Shown here: positions 56,107-64,000 of the stretch, in pieces
Layout of the letters: the number at the start of each line of letters is the position of its first letter
Position numbering within the stretch: the first letter of the stretch is position 1
Source of the DNA: a virus
DNA length: 64,000 nucleotides
Virus record (IMG/VR): IMGVR_UViG_3300032223_002435
Location: 1-64,000 of that record
Reading direction: 5' to 3' (one strand)
Position numbers and translations under genes: made by a program
The notes under the pieces: model-generated
Database searches by the model: none
Told to the model about the DNA's origin: nothing
The model's input: the letters and a program-made list of their open reading frames with translations, nothing else

Positions 56107-56765
56107 CCCCTGAAGACTTGAGCGATTACGACGCTCATGTTTTGAGACAAAACACCGCTTATGCGGTGGCGTTTGAGGAGTTTGAGGCCTCCCTTACCCC
56201 CGAGCAAAGGATAAGCCTCGGCCGCAATGGGGCTCCCGACATCGAAGACAATCGAGCGGTTCCCACTCGCCGCGTTTTCATTGGAATCACCAAGGACGCC
56301 GCCGACAGCTATCTAGCAAGCGAAACTCCAGATATCGCGGCAGGCATTGACACAATTAAGGATGAGATGGCCGAACTTGGCATACCGAAAGAAGTGATTG
56401 ATCGGTTCGCCAAATGGCATGAAGCCCGAGTGATGAAGGAGAGCGAATCAAGCAAAGCCTCTTTGGTAGTGAAGTTTGCCGGAATCTTCCTCCACTCCAG
56501 CAATGTGCGGCTACACGCCGCAGCGTTGGCCTACAGCGCCGACCTCGCGCTGGTATACGGCATGGGGTCCATGGATTCCTGGGCAAAACAACACGGCCTG
56601 TCGCGGCAGGCCGTCAGTAAGGTCGCAAATTTTTGGCGTCGCGAATTGGGGCTCCCCGGCGGGAGCCACATGAGGGACGACAAAACGAGAGAAGCATACA
56701 AAAACGCCCAATTAAACAACCACTGGAGAAAGAAAAAATATGAAAATCGCCCTGTTCACAAATGA
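56103..56765 (+). CDS. HTH-containing DNA-binding protein, 220 aa
   Basis: The C-terminal part contains MDSWAKQHGLSRQAVSKVANFWRRELGLP, a clear helix-turn-helix (residues about 160-188), followed by a basic tail. The N-terminal 140 residues are acidic and helical. Overlaps the next gene by 26 nt. Could be a repressor, a terminase-like small subunit analogue or a replication regulator. Confidence 0.65.
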   Translation: MTPEDLSDYDAHVLRQNTAYAVAFEEFEASLTPEQRISLGRNGAPDIEDNRAVPTRRVFIGITKDAADSYLASETPDIAAGIDTIKDEMAELGIPKEVIDRFAKWHEARVMKESESSKASLVVKFAGIFLHSSNVRLHAAALAYSADLALVYGMGSMDSWAKQHGLSRQAVSKVANFWRRELGLPGGSHMRDDKTREAYKNAQLNNHWRKKKYENRPVHK

Positions 56766-57369
56766 GTGCCAACTGCGATGGGAGGATAATGGCCTCACCA
56801 TTGCCCCCGACGCACAACTAGCCGACTTTGAGCACGCCGTCCGCGTCCTTGCGCGGGTTGGAAAGATCAGCAGAATCGCTTTAGGTGATCTCCTGACCGA
56901 AGCCTCCAAGAAGGGCCTTGAGGAACAATTGACCATTGTTTTTGAAGAGGTTGGCCTGACTCCTGTGGAGGTTGGCAAGAGCCTTGCAATTGCCGCCGTG
57001 CCTCGTTCGCTCCGAAGCGAGGAACTCAGCGAAGAGCATTACTTCGTCGTGAGCAAACTTTCTTTAGCCGATCAGACAAAGTGGCTCGATGCCGCCATCA
57101 AACACGGGCTCAACGCTCTTGAAATGAAGCGGTCAATCGAGGCCGGCCGGATCCTCAAACGCGATGAAATCAATGATCTTTCCGGTCGGGGCTCTGGAAT
57201 CATCAATTATCACGGGATCGTAAATCAATGGGATCGCTGGGCCAACAAGATCGGCGGCGTGACGGGCATGACGGAGTGGCCGATTGAAACCCTCAGACGG
57301 TGGAGAGAAGAGGTCGATTCGGTGGCCGAGATGATCGCCAAGGTCGACAAAATCCTCGCTGAGAAATGA
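56740..57369 (+). CDS. Hypothetical protein, 209 aa
   Basis: Not recognised. Helical throughout with a possible HTH at LSLADQTKWLDAAIKHGLNALEMKRSIEAG. Begins MKIALFTNECQLRWEDNG. Its gene sits in the replication cluster, so a DNA-related role is likely but unproven. ATGA with the next small gene. Confidence 0.6.
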   Translation: MKIALFTNECQLRWEDNGLTIAPDAQLADFEHAVRVLARVGKISRIALGDLLTEASKKGLEEQLTIVFEEVGLTPVEVGKSLAIAAVPRSLRSEELSEEHYFVVSKLSLADQTKWLDAAIKHGLNALEMKRSIEAGRILKRDEINDLSGRGSGIINYHGIVNQWDRWANKIGGVTGMTEWPIETLRRWREEVDSVAEMIAKVDKILAEK

Positions 57370-57512
57370 GCAAGAAGAAGAAGCCCAATCGCCAACCTTT
57401 CTATGCCCAACTCCTCACTGAAAGAGTCCGGTCGCAAGATGAACGTCGTAAAGCCCTCAATCAGGCGGCTGAGCGAGTCCTCAAACCGATCAAAGATTCG
57501 CCACCTAAGTAA
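57366..57512 (+). CDS. Basic microprotein, 48 aa
   Basis: ATG 57366 overlaps the previous stop (ATGA). MSKKKKPNRQPFYAQLLTERVRSQDERRKALNQAAERVL is a basic, helical peptide ending KDSPPK. A longer frame nearby (57403-57708) crosses it out of frame and is less natural. Confidence 0.55.
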   Translation: MSKKKKPNRQPFYAQLLTERVRSQDERRKALNQAAERVLKPIKDSPPK

Positions 57513-57694
57513 GGCCTTCCTTCCACCCGAATTTTATTTTCGCCTCCGCGCAAAAGGACTGATTGGAGCCCCCAAGTTCCTCAGCTCCATCCATGCGGGA
57601 TTTCCACTCCCATCCTTTCCAAAACTTTCCCGTCAAGGCGGGAATATCACAACAACAACCCTGGAAAAACAGGACAACCAACAAACAGCAACCC

Positions 57695-58438
57695 ATGAGA
57701 ATCAGTAATAAAAGCGGCGCTAAGTTCGCCCCCCATGACGAAGGAAACTTCATCGGAGTCCTCGTCGATATCACCCCCGAGGTCGTTCGCGAAACTCAAT
57801 TTGGACCAAAAAAGGAGTTCCGACTCGTCTTCGAGACCAACGCACCAGCTCGTGAAGACGGATCACCACAACTGATCTGGTCCCGTGGATTCACCGCCTC
57901 GCTCAACGAGAAGGCGGCTTTTCGCAAGTTTATCCGTCAATGGTTTGGTCGTGACCTCACCATTGAGGAAGAATCGGATTTCGACATGGAGCCCCTCTTG
58001 GGACGATGCGGCAAGCTCGTTATCGTTCACGAGGTCAATGGCGACCGCACTTACGCCAATATCGCCGCCTGCACCCCTCACAAGGGTGAACCAATCAAGG
58101 CGTCTGGCAAGTTCGTCCGCAAGCAGGATCGCGAAGAGAAGGCTCCAGCCGGATCCGAGACGTCCTACCGTGGTGCCGCCAAGCCAGACGACGCTCCTGC
58201 CGCCAACACAAGCGTCGATGACACTCAAGCCGGCGCGGATTGGAGCAGGGTCAAGGTTCATGTCGGAAACAACAAGGGAATCGAGTTGCGTGACCTTGAT
58301 GGCGAGGCCATCAACAAATTGGTCGCCAACTGGCTTCCGGTTCATCGTGCCGCCAAAAAGCCTTCCGCTGACGACAAGCGGCTGGCCGCAGCCTTGGAAC
58401 TCGCGCAGGAAGCGATCTCAACTTCTGTTGAATACTAA
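57695..58438 (+). CDS. OB-fold ssDNA-binding-like phage protein, 247 aa
   Basis: Start ATG 57695 (MRISNKSGAKFAPHDEGNF), preceded by a CAACCAACAAACAGCAACCC leader with no Shine-Dalgarno. The pattern GNFIGVLVDITPEVV, FRLVFETNA, LIWSRGFTASL, GRCGKLVIVHEVNGDRTYANIAAC resembles OB-fold proteins of phage replication modules that bind single-stranded DNA. The C-terminal half is a linker plus a small helical domain. An upstream open extension to 57563 is not used. Confidence 0.65.
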   Translation: MRISNKSGAKFAPHDEGNFIGVLVDITPEVVRETQFGPKKEFRLVFETNAPAREDGSPQLIWSRGFTASLNEKAAFRKFIRQWFGRDLTIEEESDFDMEPLLGRCGKLVIVHEVNGDRTYANIAACTPHKGEPIKASGKFVRKQDREEKAPAGSETSYRGAAKPDDAPAANTSVDDTQAGADWSRVKVHVGNNKGIELRDLDGEAINKLVANWLPVHRAAKKPSADDKRLAAALELAQEAISTSVEY

Positions 58439-58439
58439 G

Positions 58440-59180
58440 GTGAAACTCGAAATCGTCGTTAGCGGCCCACTGCAGCGACCCGAGATCGAACTGGCCCCTG
58501 CCGCCTTCAATGCGCGGCAGGTGGCCCTCGATTCGGCCACGCAGATCACGGAAATCAATTCGGTTTCCGACCTCGATGAAGCAGGGCGAGCCCTCACCCT
58601 CGTAAAATCACTGACTCGCTCCGTTGAGGACAGCCGAAAAGCCGTCAAAGCACCGGTTCTCGAGGTAGGAAAGCGCATTGATGGCATTGCAAAAGACTTT
58701 GCCACCCCGCTCGAGATTGAAGGCGATCGCCTGTCAAAAATGATCGGAGCCTATCAAGAAATGCAGAAACGCAAGGCCGAAAGGGAGCGGGAAGAAGCTG
58801 CCAAAGCTCAAAGCGATGCCCTGAAGGAACTGAGTTTGAAACAAACTCAAGCCGCCATGGCAGGCGACGTTATGGCCGCCGACGCTGCTCGAGCCGAGGC
58901 CGCTGAGAAAATAGCTGAGGCACAACTCGCCATGATCAATGCCGAAGGGCCGCGTTTGGACAACATCACAACCAGAGGGGTTTGGAAGTTTGAGGTTACC
59001 GATATCCATGCACTTTTCGAGGCGCGTGCAGATCTGTGCCTCATCGAGCCAAACAATGCTGCTATTCGCGCCATCGTCAAGGCGACTAACGGAAGGCCCA
59101 TTCCAGGTCTGCGTGTCTGGCAAGAGGCTACCGCAATTGTACGCTCCGCATCACTCGCCCCATCACAATATGACTACTGA
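58440..59180 (+). CDS. Coiled-coil recombination/replication-associated protein, 246 aa
   Basis: GTG 58440 lies just after the OB-fold gene's stop. Residues 60-100 contain a Lys-rich helical repeat (VLEVGKRIDGIAKDF), 95-160 a long coiled coil (RKAEREREEAAKAQ), then a domain ending IPGLRVWQEATAIV. The layout recalls phage proteins that accompany RecT/SSB genes (DUF1351-like), though family assignment is uncertain. A long frame from 57885 runs antiparallel-like over the previous gene and is rejected. Confidence 0.6.
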   Translation: MKLEIVVSGPLQRPEIELAPAAFNARQVALDSATQITEINSVSDLDEAGRALTLVKSLTRSVEDSRKAVKAPVLEVGKRIDGIAKDFATPLEIEGDRLSKMIGAYQEMQKRKAEREREEAAKAQSDALKELSLKQTQAAMAGDVMAADAARAEAAEKIAEAQLAMINAEGPRLDNITTRGVWKFEVTDIHALFEARADLCLIEPNNAAIRAIVKATNGRPIPGLRVWQEATAIVRSASLAPSQYDY

Positions 59181-59382
59181 GGCCGACCCTGATCGCCTTG
59201 AGTGGCCCAAGACGCTGGCTCCCCTTGTTGGGCTCCACGCCAATCAGATCCAATTCTTGAGAAAGAAGGGATGTCCTTTCTATGGCCGCAAAACAACCCT
59301 CAATTGGGTTCGTGGATTTCTGGCAAAGGAGGCGGGAGCGCCGGCACCTTTAGAAGAGCTCTCCGCGCATCCTCAACATTGA
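59170..59382 (+). CDS. Excisionase-like winged-helix protein, 70 aa
   Basis: MTTEADPDRLEWPKTLAPLVGLHANQIQFLRKKGCPFYGRK is a MerR/Xis-like DNA-binding unit (helix LAPLVGLHANQIQFLRKKG). It overlaps the end of the convergent integrase gene by 83 nt, the classic place of xis in temperate phages. It would steer integrase towards excision. Assignment is by context and fold pattern. Confidence 0.6.
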   Translation: MTTEADPDRLEWPKTLAPLVGLHANQIQFLRKKGCPFYGRKTTLNWVRGFLAKEAGAPAPLEELSAHPQH

Positions 59383-60379
59383 GCTTGGAATAGATTCGGT
59401 GAACCAGATCAGTGCTGTGATTAACCAACCGCATCGCTTCCGCTTGGGAGAGACCGGCCCGGTGGCATCGTGTGATGAAGGTCACGCGACAGCTATGGCT
59501 GGTCGCTCCGCAGGCTCGCTTGAGGATGCGGTTAAACTTCCTATTGGCATGGTTGTTTCGGAACTCATCGGGTCCTCCGACAATCTCAGGAAGCGTGAAT
59601 CCATCATGCCACTCAATGCCCTGCAGGAAGGTGGCGAGATGCTGACTCATCGGAACGGTAAATACCTTTCGAGGGTCATTCTCGTCTCGCTTGGAGTCCA
59701 CAAGAAGGATGGTCAGGTTCTTGAAGTTGATGTTCTCCTTTGCAATTCTAGCCTCGTTGAATCTGCAGCCGAGGTTGATCAGGATCTCAAAGCAGACACG
59801 GCACCATTTCTCTTCGGGCCTAGATCCCAAGAACTTCAGCCTGGCCTCATGGATGTCGTTATCATCCAATTCCGCTTTCTCCTTGGGGGGCTTTTTGGCG
59901 ATGATCTCCCCTCCCAAGACATTTCGTTCGGCAATACGCTTCCGAATGGCCTCTTTCATGATGAAGCTGAGGAATTTGACCTCGGCCCTCGCGGTATTAT
60001 GGGAGGCACCGGCCTTCTTGCGCCAAGTCATGTATTGGTGAGCGTGTTCGTGCTCGAGCTCTCGGGGGTGCCGGATCTTTTGGGAGAGAAGCCAGCTTTG
60101 CAAATTGCTCCAGAAATGATGAGCGCGTTGGCGCGTCTTGATTTTCAGGTAATGGCTCTCGATGTAGGCCGGAACCCACTCTCCAAAATCATCGCCCCTA
60201 TTCGGGCTAACCATCGCCTCTTCTTTGCTCTTCTTGGCGGCCTGCTTGAGCGCGGCCGCAGTTTCTTTGGCGTCATCAATCCGAAGCTTGAGATTCTCTC
60301 TCACCCAAACCCCTGTTTCCAAATTGCGATACCTCAAGTGCCAGAACGGGCTTCGGTCGCGCTTGGTCAGGTAAGCCAT
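59300..60379 (-). CDS. int: Tyrosine recombinase (phage integrase)
   Basis: A 359-residue protein with N-terminal arm-type domain, SAM-like core-binding domain (residues about 65-160) and catalytic domain: R206 (GCRFNEAR), H295/R298 (SHSCRV, the HxxR motif), H321 (VNHSTDL) and the nucleophile Y330 (RIYSKL). The Lys of the beta-hairpin is probably in the KRDENDPRKVF block. It integrates phage DNA at the att site, which should lie directly upstream (60380-60642). Starts at ATG 60379. Confidence 0.92.
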   Translation of the reverse strand: MAYLTKRDRSPFWHLRYRNLETGVWVRENLKLRIDDAKETAAALKQAAKKSKEEAMVSPNRGDDFGEWVPAYIESHYLKIKTRQRAHHFWSNLQSWLLSQKIRHPRELEHEHAHQYMTWRKKAGASHNTARAEVKFLSFIMKEAIRKRIAERNVLGGEIIAKKPPKEKAELDDNDIHEARLKFLGSRPEEKWCRVCFEILINLGCRFNEARIAKENINFKNLTILLVDSKRDENDPRKVFTVPMSQHLATFLQGIEWHDGFTLPEIVGGPDEFRNNHANRKFNRILKRACGATSHSCRVTFITRCHRAGLSQAEAMRLVNHSTDLVHRIYSKLNVEDARRALLKVPALPPPLPEIHEPN

Positions 60380-60642
60380 AAATCAGACAGTGGGACACAG
60401 GGGGACAAATCGCAAGTTTTTTGCGGTTTTCTAAAGTGTTCTAACACTGAAGATCATGTGCTTTCTACACAGGGGGAAATTTTACCGTTACACCACGGGG
60501 CAATCTATCTCTCTGTAGATCAGCTATTTACGACTGAGGGGGACACAAGGGGGACAAGCCCCTGTGGTGTAGTAGCTGATTCACGCTACGAGCATGCCGA
60601 AAGAGTTACGGCTGCGCAAGTTCTTACCCACGCACTACCACT
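60380..60642. promoter_or_regulatory. Candidate attP region
   Basis: Non-coding DNA between the integrase start and the next + gene. It contains three imperfect copies of ACACAGGGGGACAA (at about 60395, 60467 and 60541), a palindrome AGTGTT-CT-AACACT (60435-60448), and an inverted pair: ACACCACGGGGC (60490-60501) versus GCCCCTGTGGTGTAG (60558-60572). Arm-type repeats around a core fit a phage attachment site. The inverted arms look like the 5' end of a tRNA gene (GCCCCGTGGTGTAACGG). Confidence 0.5.
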
Positions 60643-61047
60643 ATGCCCACACTAGCCGAAATCCTTGCTTCAAAGAGCAAGCCACAACAGACAGGCGGCC
60701 TCAGAATAAGAGCCGTCGACGAAAAGGCCCAAATGGCCGCCGACATCAAGCTCACCCTTGATGGACTTGCCCCAAAAATCCAGCCCCTAGCTTCCCAGCC
60801 AAGGGAGTTAGGGGCGATGGAGCACGGCGAGAGGATTCCCATGGATCATCCATCACCAGGGGCGTCGGAGGACGAGGTGAAGTGGTTCAATTCGTTGCAC
60901 GCTTTCGCAAGCGACATGGGGGTGGTGATCGACCCAAGCAACGAGCACGCGTGGATAGCTGTCCGCCAGAACAAGCACGACAGCCATCCCCTCCTCCTGC
61001 TCAAGCTCCCGCTCCTGAATTGCCCATCCCCACAAGGGCCGTTTTAG
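60643..61047 (+). CDS. Hypothetical protein, 134 aa, probably frameshifted
   Basis: Residues 1-110 look coherent (VKWFNSLHAFASDMGVVIDPSNEHAWIAVRQ), but the end HPLLLLKLPLLNCPSP has unnatural composition. From about 60985 the frame one base back encodes QPSPPPAQAPAPELPIP, an ordinary Pro/Ala linker, followed by a folded-looking end that stops at 61187. A natural or programmed -1 shift near 60985 would join the two. No classical slippery heptamer was found. Confidence 0.5.
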   Translation: MPTLAEILASKSKPQQTGGLRIRAVDEKAQMAADIKLTLDGLAPKIQPLASQPRELGAMEHGERIPMDHPSPGASEDEVKWFNSLHAFASDMGVVIDPSNEHAWIAVRQNKHDSHPLLLLKLPLLNCPSPQGPF

Positions 61048-61187
61048 ACGCCGATTCCGAATCCAATCGAATCGCTCACCAACTACACATCGCCGTCCGG
61101 ATGGGCTTTCTAGCGCCCAACGATCCCGACATTCCATTCTATGCACACATCATCCATCTCTTTAACGCAACCGTCGAAGATTATTAG
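60985..61187 (+). other. Out-of-frame coding continuation of the preceding gene
   Basis: In frame 0 this segment encodes a Pro/Ala linker then VLDADSESNRIAHQLHIAVRMGF and a C-terminal helix ending HLFNATVEDY. It overlaps the start of the helicase gene by 47 nt. No convincing start codon of its own is present upstream of the linker, hence interpreted as the second part of a frameshifted gene. Confidence 0.45.
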
Positions 61188-62457
61188 ACTCGATCAGGGG
61201 CAAAAAAACGCCATCGATATCATGCAGTCGGGGCGCTCCGTTTTCCTAACGGGCATGGCGGGCACTGGAAAGAGTTCCACGCTCTGCCAATACCTCGCGC
61301 AGGCCTTTTCTGAAGTTTCGGTCACGGCCACAACTGGCATCGCCGCCCTCAACCTTCAGGATCAATACAGGAGCGCCGCACGCATTGGGCTTCCAGCCTT
61401 CACCATCTATCGTTGGGCCGGCATCTTCACGGGCCCCCTTCCCTATCAGTCCATAGAGGAGTTCGCTCGCTTCCTGTTCGCGAGCGAGGCTCGCAATGTG
61501 ATCAATGCGCGCAAGCGTATTGAAAAAGCTCGGGTTCTCGTCATTGACGAAATCTCGATGCTGCCCGGACGCACGCTTGATTTTCTAGATTTCTACTTTC
61601 GCAGTGTCCGTAAAAAAGACACCCCTTTCGGCGGCATTCAGATGATTTTTGTGGGGGATTTTTTGCAACTCCCCCCTGTCTCCAAGACCGGACGTTACGA
61701 TTGGGCGTTTCAGTCTCGCTCATGGAACGAGCTTCACCCACTACCGATTTACCTCAAGAACATCCATCGTCAGGACGAACCTCTATTCGTCGAGGCTCTT
61801 AACAACTTCCGAGAAGGCCGCATTAGTCAGTCGGTCGCCAACACCTTGGCAGCCCGCGTGAATATGTTTACGCCCCGCAAGGTTCCTCGGCTCTTCACTC
61901 ACAATGCTCAGGTCGACAAATGGAACCATGTGCAGATATCCGACCTCGAAGGCGATGCAGAAACCTTTACCGCCACCTACGAGGGATCCCCCTCCGATAT
62001 TGAATTCTTAAAGAAGAATTCCATCACTCCACACGAGCTGACCATCAAGCGAGGGGCTCGCATCATGGTCACCGCCAATATCAGCGACGATACAGGCGAT
62101 CTGGTCGCTGTGAATGGACAGCTTGGAACCGTGCGAGAGACGTTCCCCCTCATCGTCGATCTTGATAACGGACATCCACTGCGTGTCGAAAAGCGCCAGT
62201 GGTCGCTCGATCCACAGAACCCCAAGTCAGCCACGATGACACAGGTTCCATTAAAGCCGGCCTATGCCATCTCTATCCACAAATCCCAAGGCCTCACCCT
62301 GCCTTGTGCGCATATCGACATCCGCGCCGCGCGTGAACCTGGACAAGCCTATGTCGCGCTGTCCCGCCTCAAGTCACTGTCGGGCCTCTATCTCAAGGAG
62401 TGGATCAAGGGCGTCCATGTAAGCCCTGCCGCCATCAACTTTTACAAAAATCTATGA
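61141..62457 (+). CDS. PIF1-like/RecD-type SF1 helicase
   Basis: A 438-residue helicase: motif I GMAGTGKSS (residues 38-46), Ia TATTGIAAL, motif II VLVIDEISML, motif III MIFVGDFLQLPP, the PIF1 family pattern, and C-terminal AISIHKSQGLTLP plus VALSRLKSLSGL (motifs V/VI). PIF1-type helicases unwind DNA 5' to 3' and in phages often stand beside the replicative primase, as here. Starts at ATG 61141, which is in-frame at the earliest position. Confidence 0.9.
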   Translation: MHTSSISLTQPSKIIRLDQGQKNAIDIMQSGRSVFLTGMAGTGKSSTLCQYLAQAFSEVSVTATTGIAALNLQDQYRSAARIGLPAFTIYRWAGIFTGPLPYQSIEEFARFLFASEARNVINARKRIEKARVLVIDEISMLPGRTLDFLDFYFRSVRKKDTPFGGIQMIFVGDFLQLPPVSKTGRYDWAFQSRSWNELHPLPIYLKNIHRQDEPLFVEALNNFREGRISQSVANTLAARVNMFTPRKVPRLFTHNAQVDKWNHVQISDLEGDAETFTATYEGSPSDIEFLKKNSITPHELTIKRGARIMVTANISDDTGDLVAVNGQLGTVRETFPLIVDLDNGHPLRVEKRQWSLDPQNPKSATMTQVPLKPAYAISIHKSQGLTLPCAHIDIRAAREPGQAYVALSRLKSLSGLYLKEWIKGVHVSPAAINFYKNL

Positions 62458-64000
62458 GCTCCACTATATCCTTGTTCCCTTCCGCGCTCGCCCAAGAGCC
62501 AACGGAAAACATCACAATACTTCAATTCATCAAGGATGTCCGTGACGGCCGGTGGGCGGCCAACATCACACCGCTGCGCCACCATATCGCCATGGATGAT
62601 CGGGCATCCTACGATGCCAAGAAGCGACTCCTCCCTGCCGTCACGATCTCCTGCCACTGCATGAGCCGTGAGCGTGACCTTTCTGCAGAGGCCAAGGCCA
62701 TCACCCATTCCGGCTGGCTCCAAGCCGACTTCGATCTCAAGGACAACCTCATGTTCGGAGATCCTGAAGAGGCGATGGCCATGCGGGCCTCCCTCATCAA
62801 TGACCCTTATGTGGGCGCCGTCTTCGTAGGCCCCTCCGGTGAGGGGCTCAAGGCTCTCGTCTACATCGGCACGGAGAACCACAAAGACTCCTGGTTCGCC
62901 GCCGAACTCCACTTCCGTGAGCAATACAAGCTCACCATGGACAAGGCCACAAAGGATCCACTGCGCCTCTGCTTCGTCTCTTTCGATCCCTTGGCCGAGA
63001 TGTCGGAGTTTTATTGCGAACTCCCCATCCCCGAAAAGGTAGAGACCGAGGAGCGTCGGTGGACACCACCCATCGAATCCACAGCCGAGGACATTGCCGA
63101 GATGCTCTCCTATATCCCCCCTCGCCCTGATTACGACACATGGCTGCGTATCGCCTCGGCCGTCTGGAGCGTTCTCCCCGCTGGTGAGGGTTCCATGCTT
63201 CTAAACAAGTGGTCTCCAGAAGAACAGGACGGCGAATACATGGGCAAACACAAGGCTCGCCTGACCCAAATCGGGATCGGAACCCTCGCCATGATGGCAC
63301 AACAGCATGGTTTTGATGCCAAGGAGGCCTATCGCCGCCGCCGATGGGCTGGCCGTATCCGCTTCGCCGATTCCACTCGCAGCCCTTTCCAGAAGCAGGA
63401 CGAGGAAAAATCTCCAGAGATAACTGAAATCTCCAGAGAGCGTATTATCCGTGCCTTCAATGATCAGCAAGTGGGAGATGCCCTCCTCTGGTGCGAGATT
63501 CGCGCCGGCCAACGTATCTACAACATCAACGCCAAACTCTGGATGTATTACCAAGACGGGGTTTGGCTCCGCGACTCCGGACGCATCACCACCCACGACA
63601 TCTCCCATACGCTCAAGGAGATTTACAGCGCTTTGGCCGATTCCGTCCGTGATGAAATCATCCAAAACCCCGCCCCTCCCAAGACCGACGATCCTAGGAC
63701 GGAACAACTCGCCTCCATCCATAAACGTATCAAGGATCTCGGATCATCGAAGTATCTGGCCGGGGTCGAAACCCTTGCCGAACGCCATCTCTACACTTCA
63801 GCCACTGATTTTGATCAAAATCGGGAGCTTCTCGTCGTTTCCAATGGAACCATCGACTTTAAGGAGGGCCACAAGCGCGAACATCAGTCCAGCGATCTGG
63901 CCACCATCAAGAGCAATATCAACTTCGACATCGAGGCTCAATGCCCCAAGTGGGACGCCTTCCTCGAACGCTGTATTCCCAACCTTGAGACACGCGAATA
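62454..64000 (+). CDS. Primase-helicase (VirE-N/BT4734-like, PriCT-2 and D5-type), truncated by window end
   Basis: ATG 62454 overlaps the helicase stop (ATGA) and the frame stays open to the end of the window (at least 515 residues). Residues about 30-200 resemble a BT4734/VirE-N-like primase-associated domain (PYVGAVFVGPSGEGLKALV). Residues about 210-260 carry a PriCT-2-like unit (DYDTWLRIASAVWSV...NKWS). The last part, ELLVVSNGTIDFKEG then CPKWDAFLERC, is the D5_N region that precedes the SF3 helicase domain of P4-like primases. It should start DNA replication. The ATPase domain lies beyond the window. Confidence 0.85.
   Translation, partial: MSSTISLFPSALAQEPTENITILQFIKDVRDGRWAANITPLRHHIAMDDRASYDAKKRLLPAVTISCHCMSRERDLSAEAKAITHSGWLQADFDLKDNLMFGDPEEAMAMRASLINDPYVGAVFVGPSGEGLKALVYIGTENHKDSWFAAELHFREQYKLTMDKATKDPLRLCFVSFDPLAEMSEFYCELPIPEKVETEERRWTPPIESTAEDIAEMLSYIPPRPDYDTWLRIASAVWSVLPAGEGSMLLNKWSPEEQDGEYMGKHKARLTQIGIGTLAMMAQQHGFDAKEAYRRRRWAGRIRFADSTRSPFQKQDEEKSPEITEISRERIIRAFNDQQVGDALLWCEIRAGQRIYNINAKLWMYYQDGVWLRDSGRITTHDISHTLKEIYSALADSVRDEIIQNPAPPKTDDPRTEQLASIHKRIKDLGSSKYLAGVETLAERHLYTSATDFDQNRELLVVSNGTIDFKEGHKREHQSSDLATIKSNINFDIEAQCPKWDAFLERCIPNLETRE

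Noticed and set aside
57403-57708. + frame of 101 codons between the 48-aa gene and the OB-fold gene
   Set aside because: It crosses a coupled small gene out of frame and lacks a natural composition.
60485-60501. Functional tRNA gene
   Set aside because: Only a 5'-like fragment; no anticodon arm or T-arm follows.
59399-60655. + strand open frame of 418 codons over the integrase
   Set aside because: Antisense to integrase with intact catalytic residues.
60594-60761. 55-codon + frame starting MPKELRLRKFLPTH before the 60643 gene
   Set aside because: It overlaps the longer gene out of frame with a very basic, repetitive composition; not enough support.

Overview
The window reads as most of a temperate, long-tailed (siphovirus-like) phage or prophage genome. 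A lambda-type head module (GpA-like terminase, lambda-B-like portal, protease with nested scaffold, decoration protein, gpE-like capsid) and a roughly 1,140-residue tape measure indicate the morphology. A tyrosine integrase with a small Xis-like gene and a cluster of ribbon-helix-helix regulators indicate lysogeny. The host cannot be fixed from the sequence. Moderate GC by eye, almost no Shine-Dalgarno sequences, Ig-like and leucine-rich-repeat tail proteins, and several plasmid-type genes suggest a Gram-negative host, with Verrucomicrobiota/PVC as a low-confidence guess.

Layout: 0-3.3 kb (+) carries the tail end of an unknown gene, the small and large terminase genes and three small genes. 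3.3-3.9 kb is non-coding with a terminator. 3.9-21 kb (-) is a dense early/accessory operon, mostly joined by 4-base start/stop overlaps: SNF2-like helicase, PP-loop sulfotransferase-like protein, minimal ATP-dependent ligase, ParB-like protein, DUF2958, a DUF1281-like protein, ArdA antirestriction protein, a DNA polymerase III beta-clamp homologue, and many microproteins. At least eight of these are shorter than 60 residues and easily missed. One + gene, a zincin-like protein at 7.9 kb, interrupts this block. 21.0-21.4 kb is a regulatory hub with three tandem 56-bp repeats. 21.4-53.4 kb (+) is the virion and lysis region: connector, portal, a 1,241-residue glycine-zipper protein, possible internal proteins, protease/scaffold, decoration protein, capsid, head-tail joining, tail tube, tape measure, tail tip, fibres (Ig-like, PA14-like and LRR), holin-like genes and a GH75-like hydrolase. 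53.4-55.2 kb carries a metallophosphoesterase and a second type of zincin. 55.2-56.1 kb has four ribbon-helix-helix genes around an operator-rich gap. 56.1-64 kb carries replication genes (OB-fold protein, PIF1-like helicase, primase-helicase running off the window), integrase and a candidate attP.

How it works together: the left (-) block supplies DNA metabolism, host-defence evasion and segregation-type functions; the right end supplies replication initiation and the lysogeny switch; the centre builds the particle. Two unexplained DNA-level signals stand out. A 17-bp palindrome, AGTCTTA-N3-TAAGACT, occurs six times between 9.3 and 23.7 kb in different reading frames, so it is conserved as DNA and not as protein. 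The hexamer GTTGAC sits 15-17 nt before the start codons of at least nine terminase-cluster and virion genes, and fixes several starts. A protein-level motif, F-x-x-RL-T-EL, recurs in the putative internal virion proteins and could be a capsid-targeting or protease signal.
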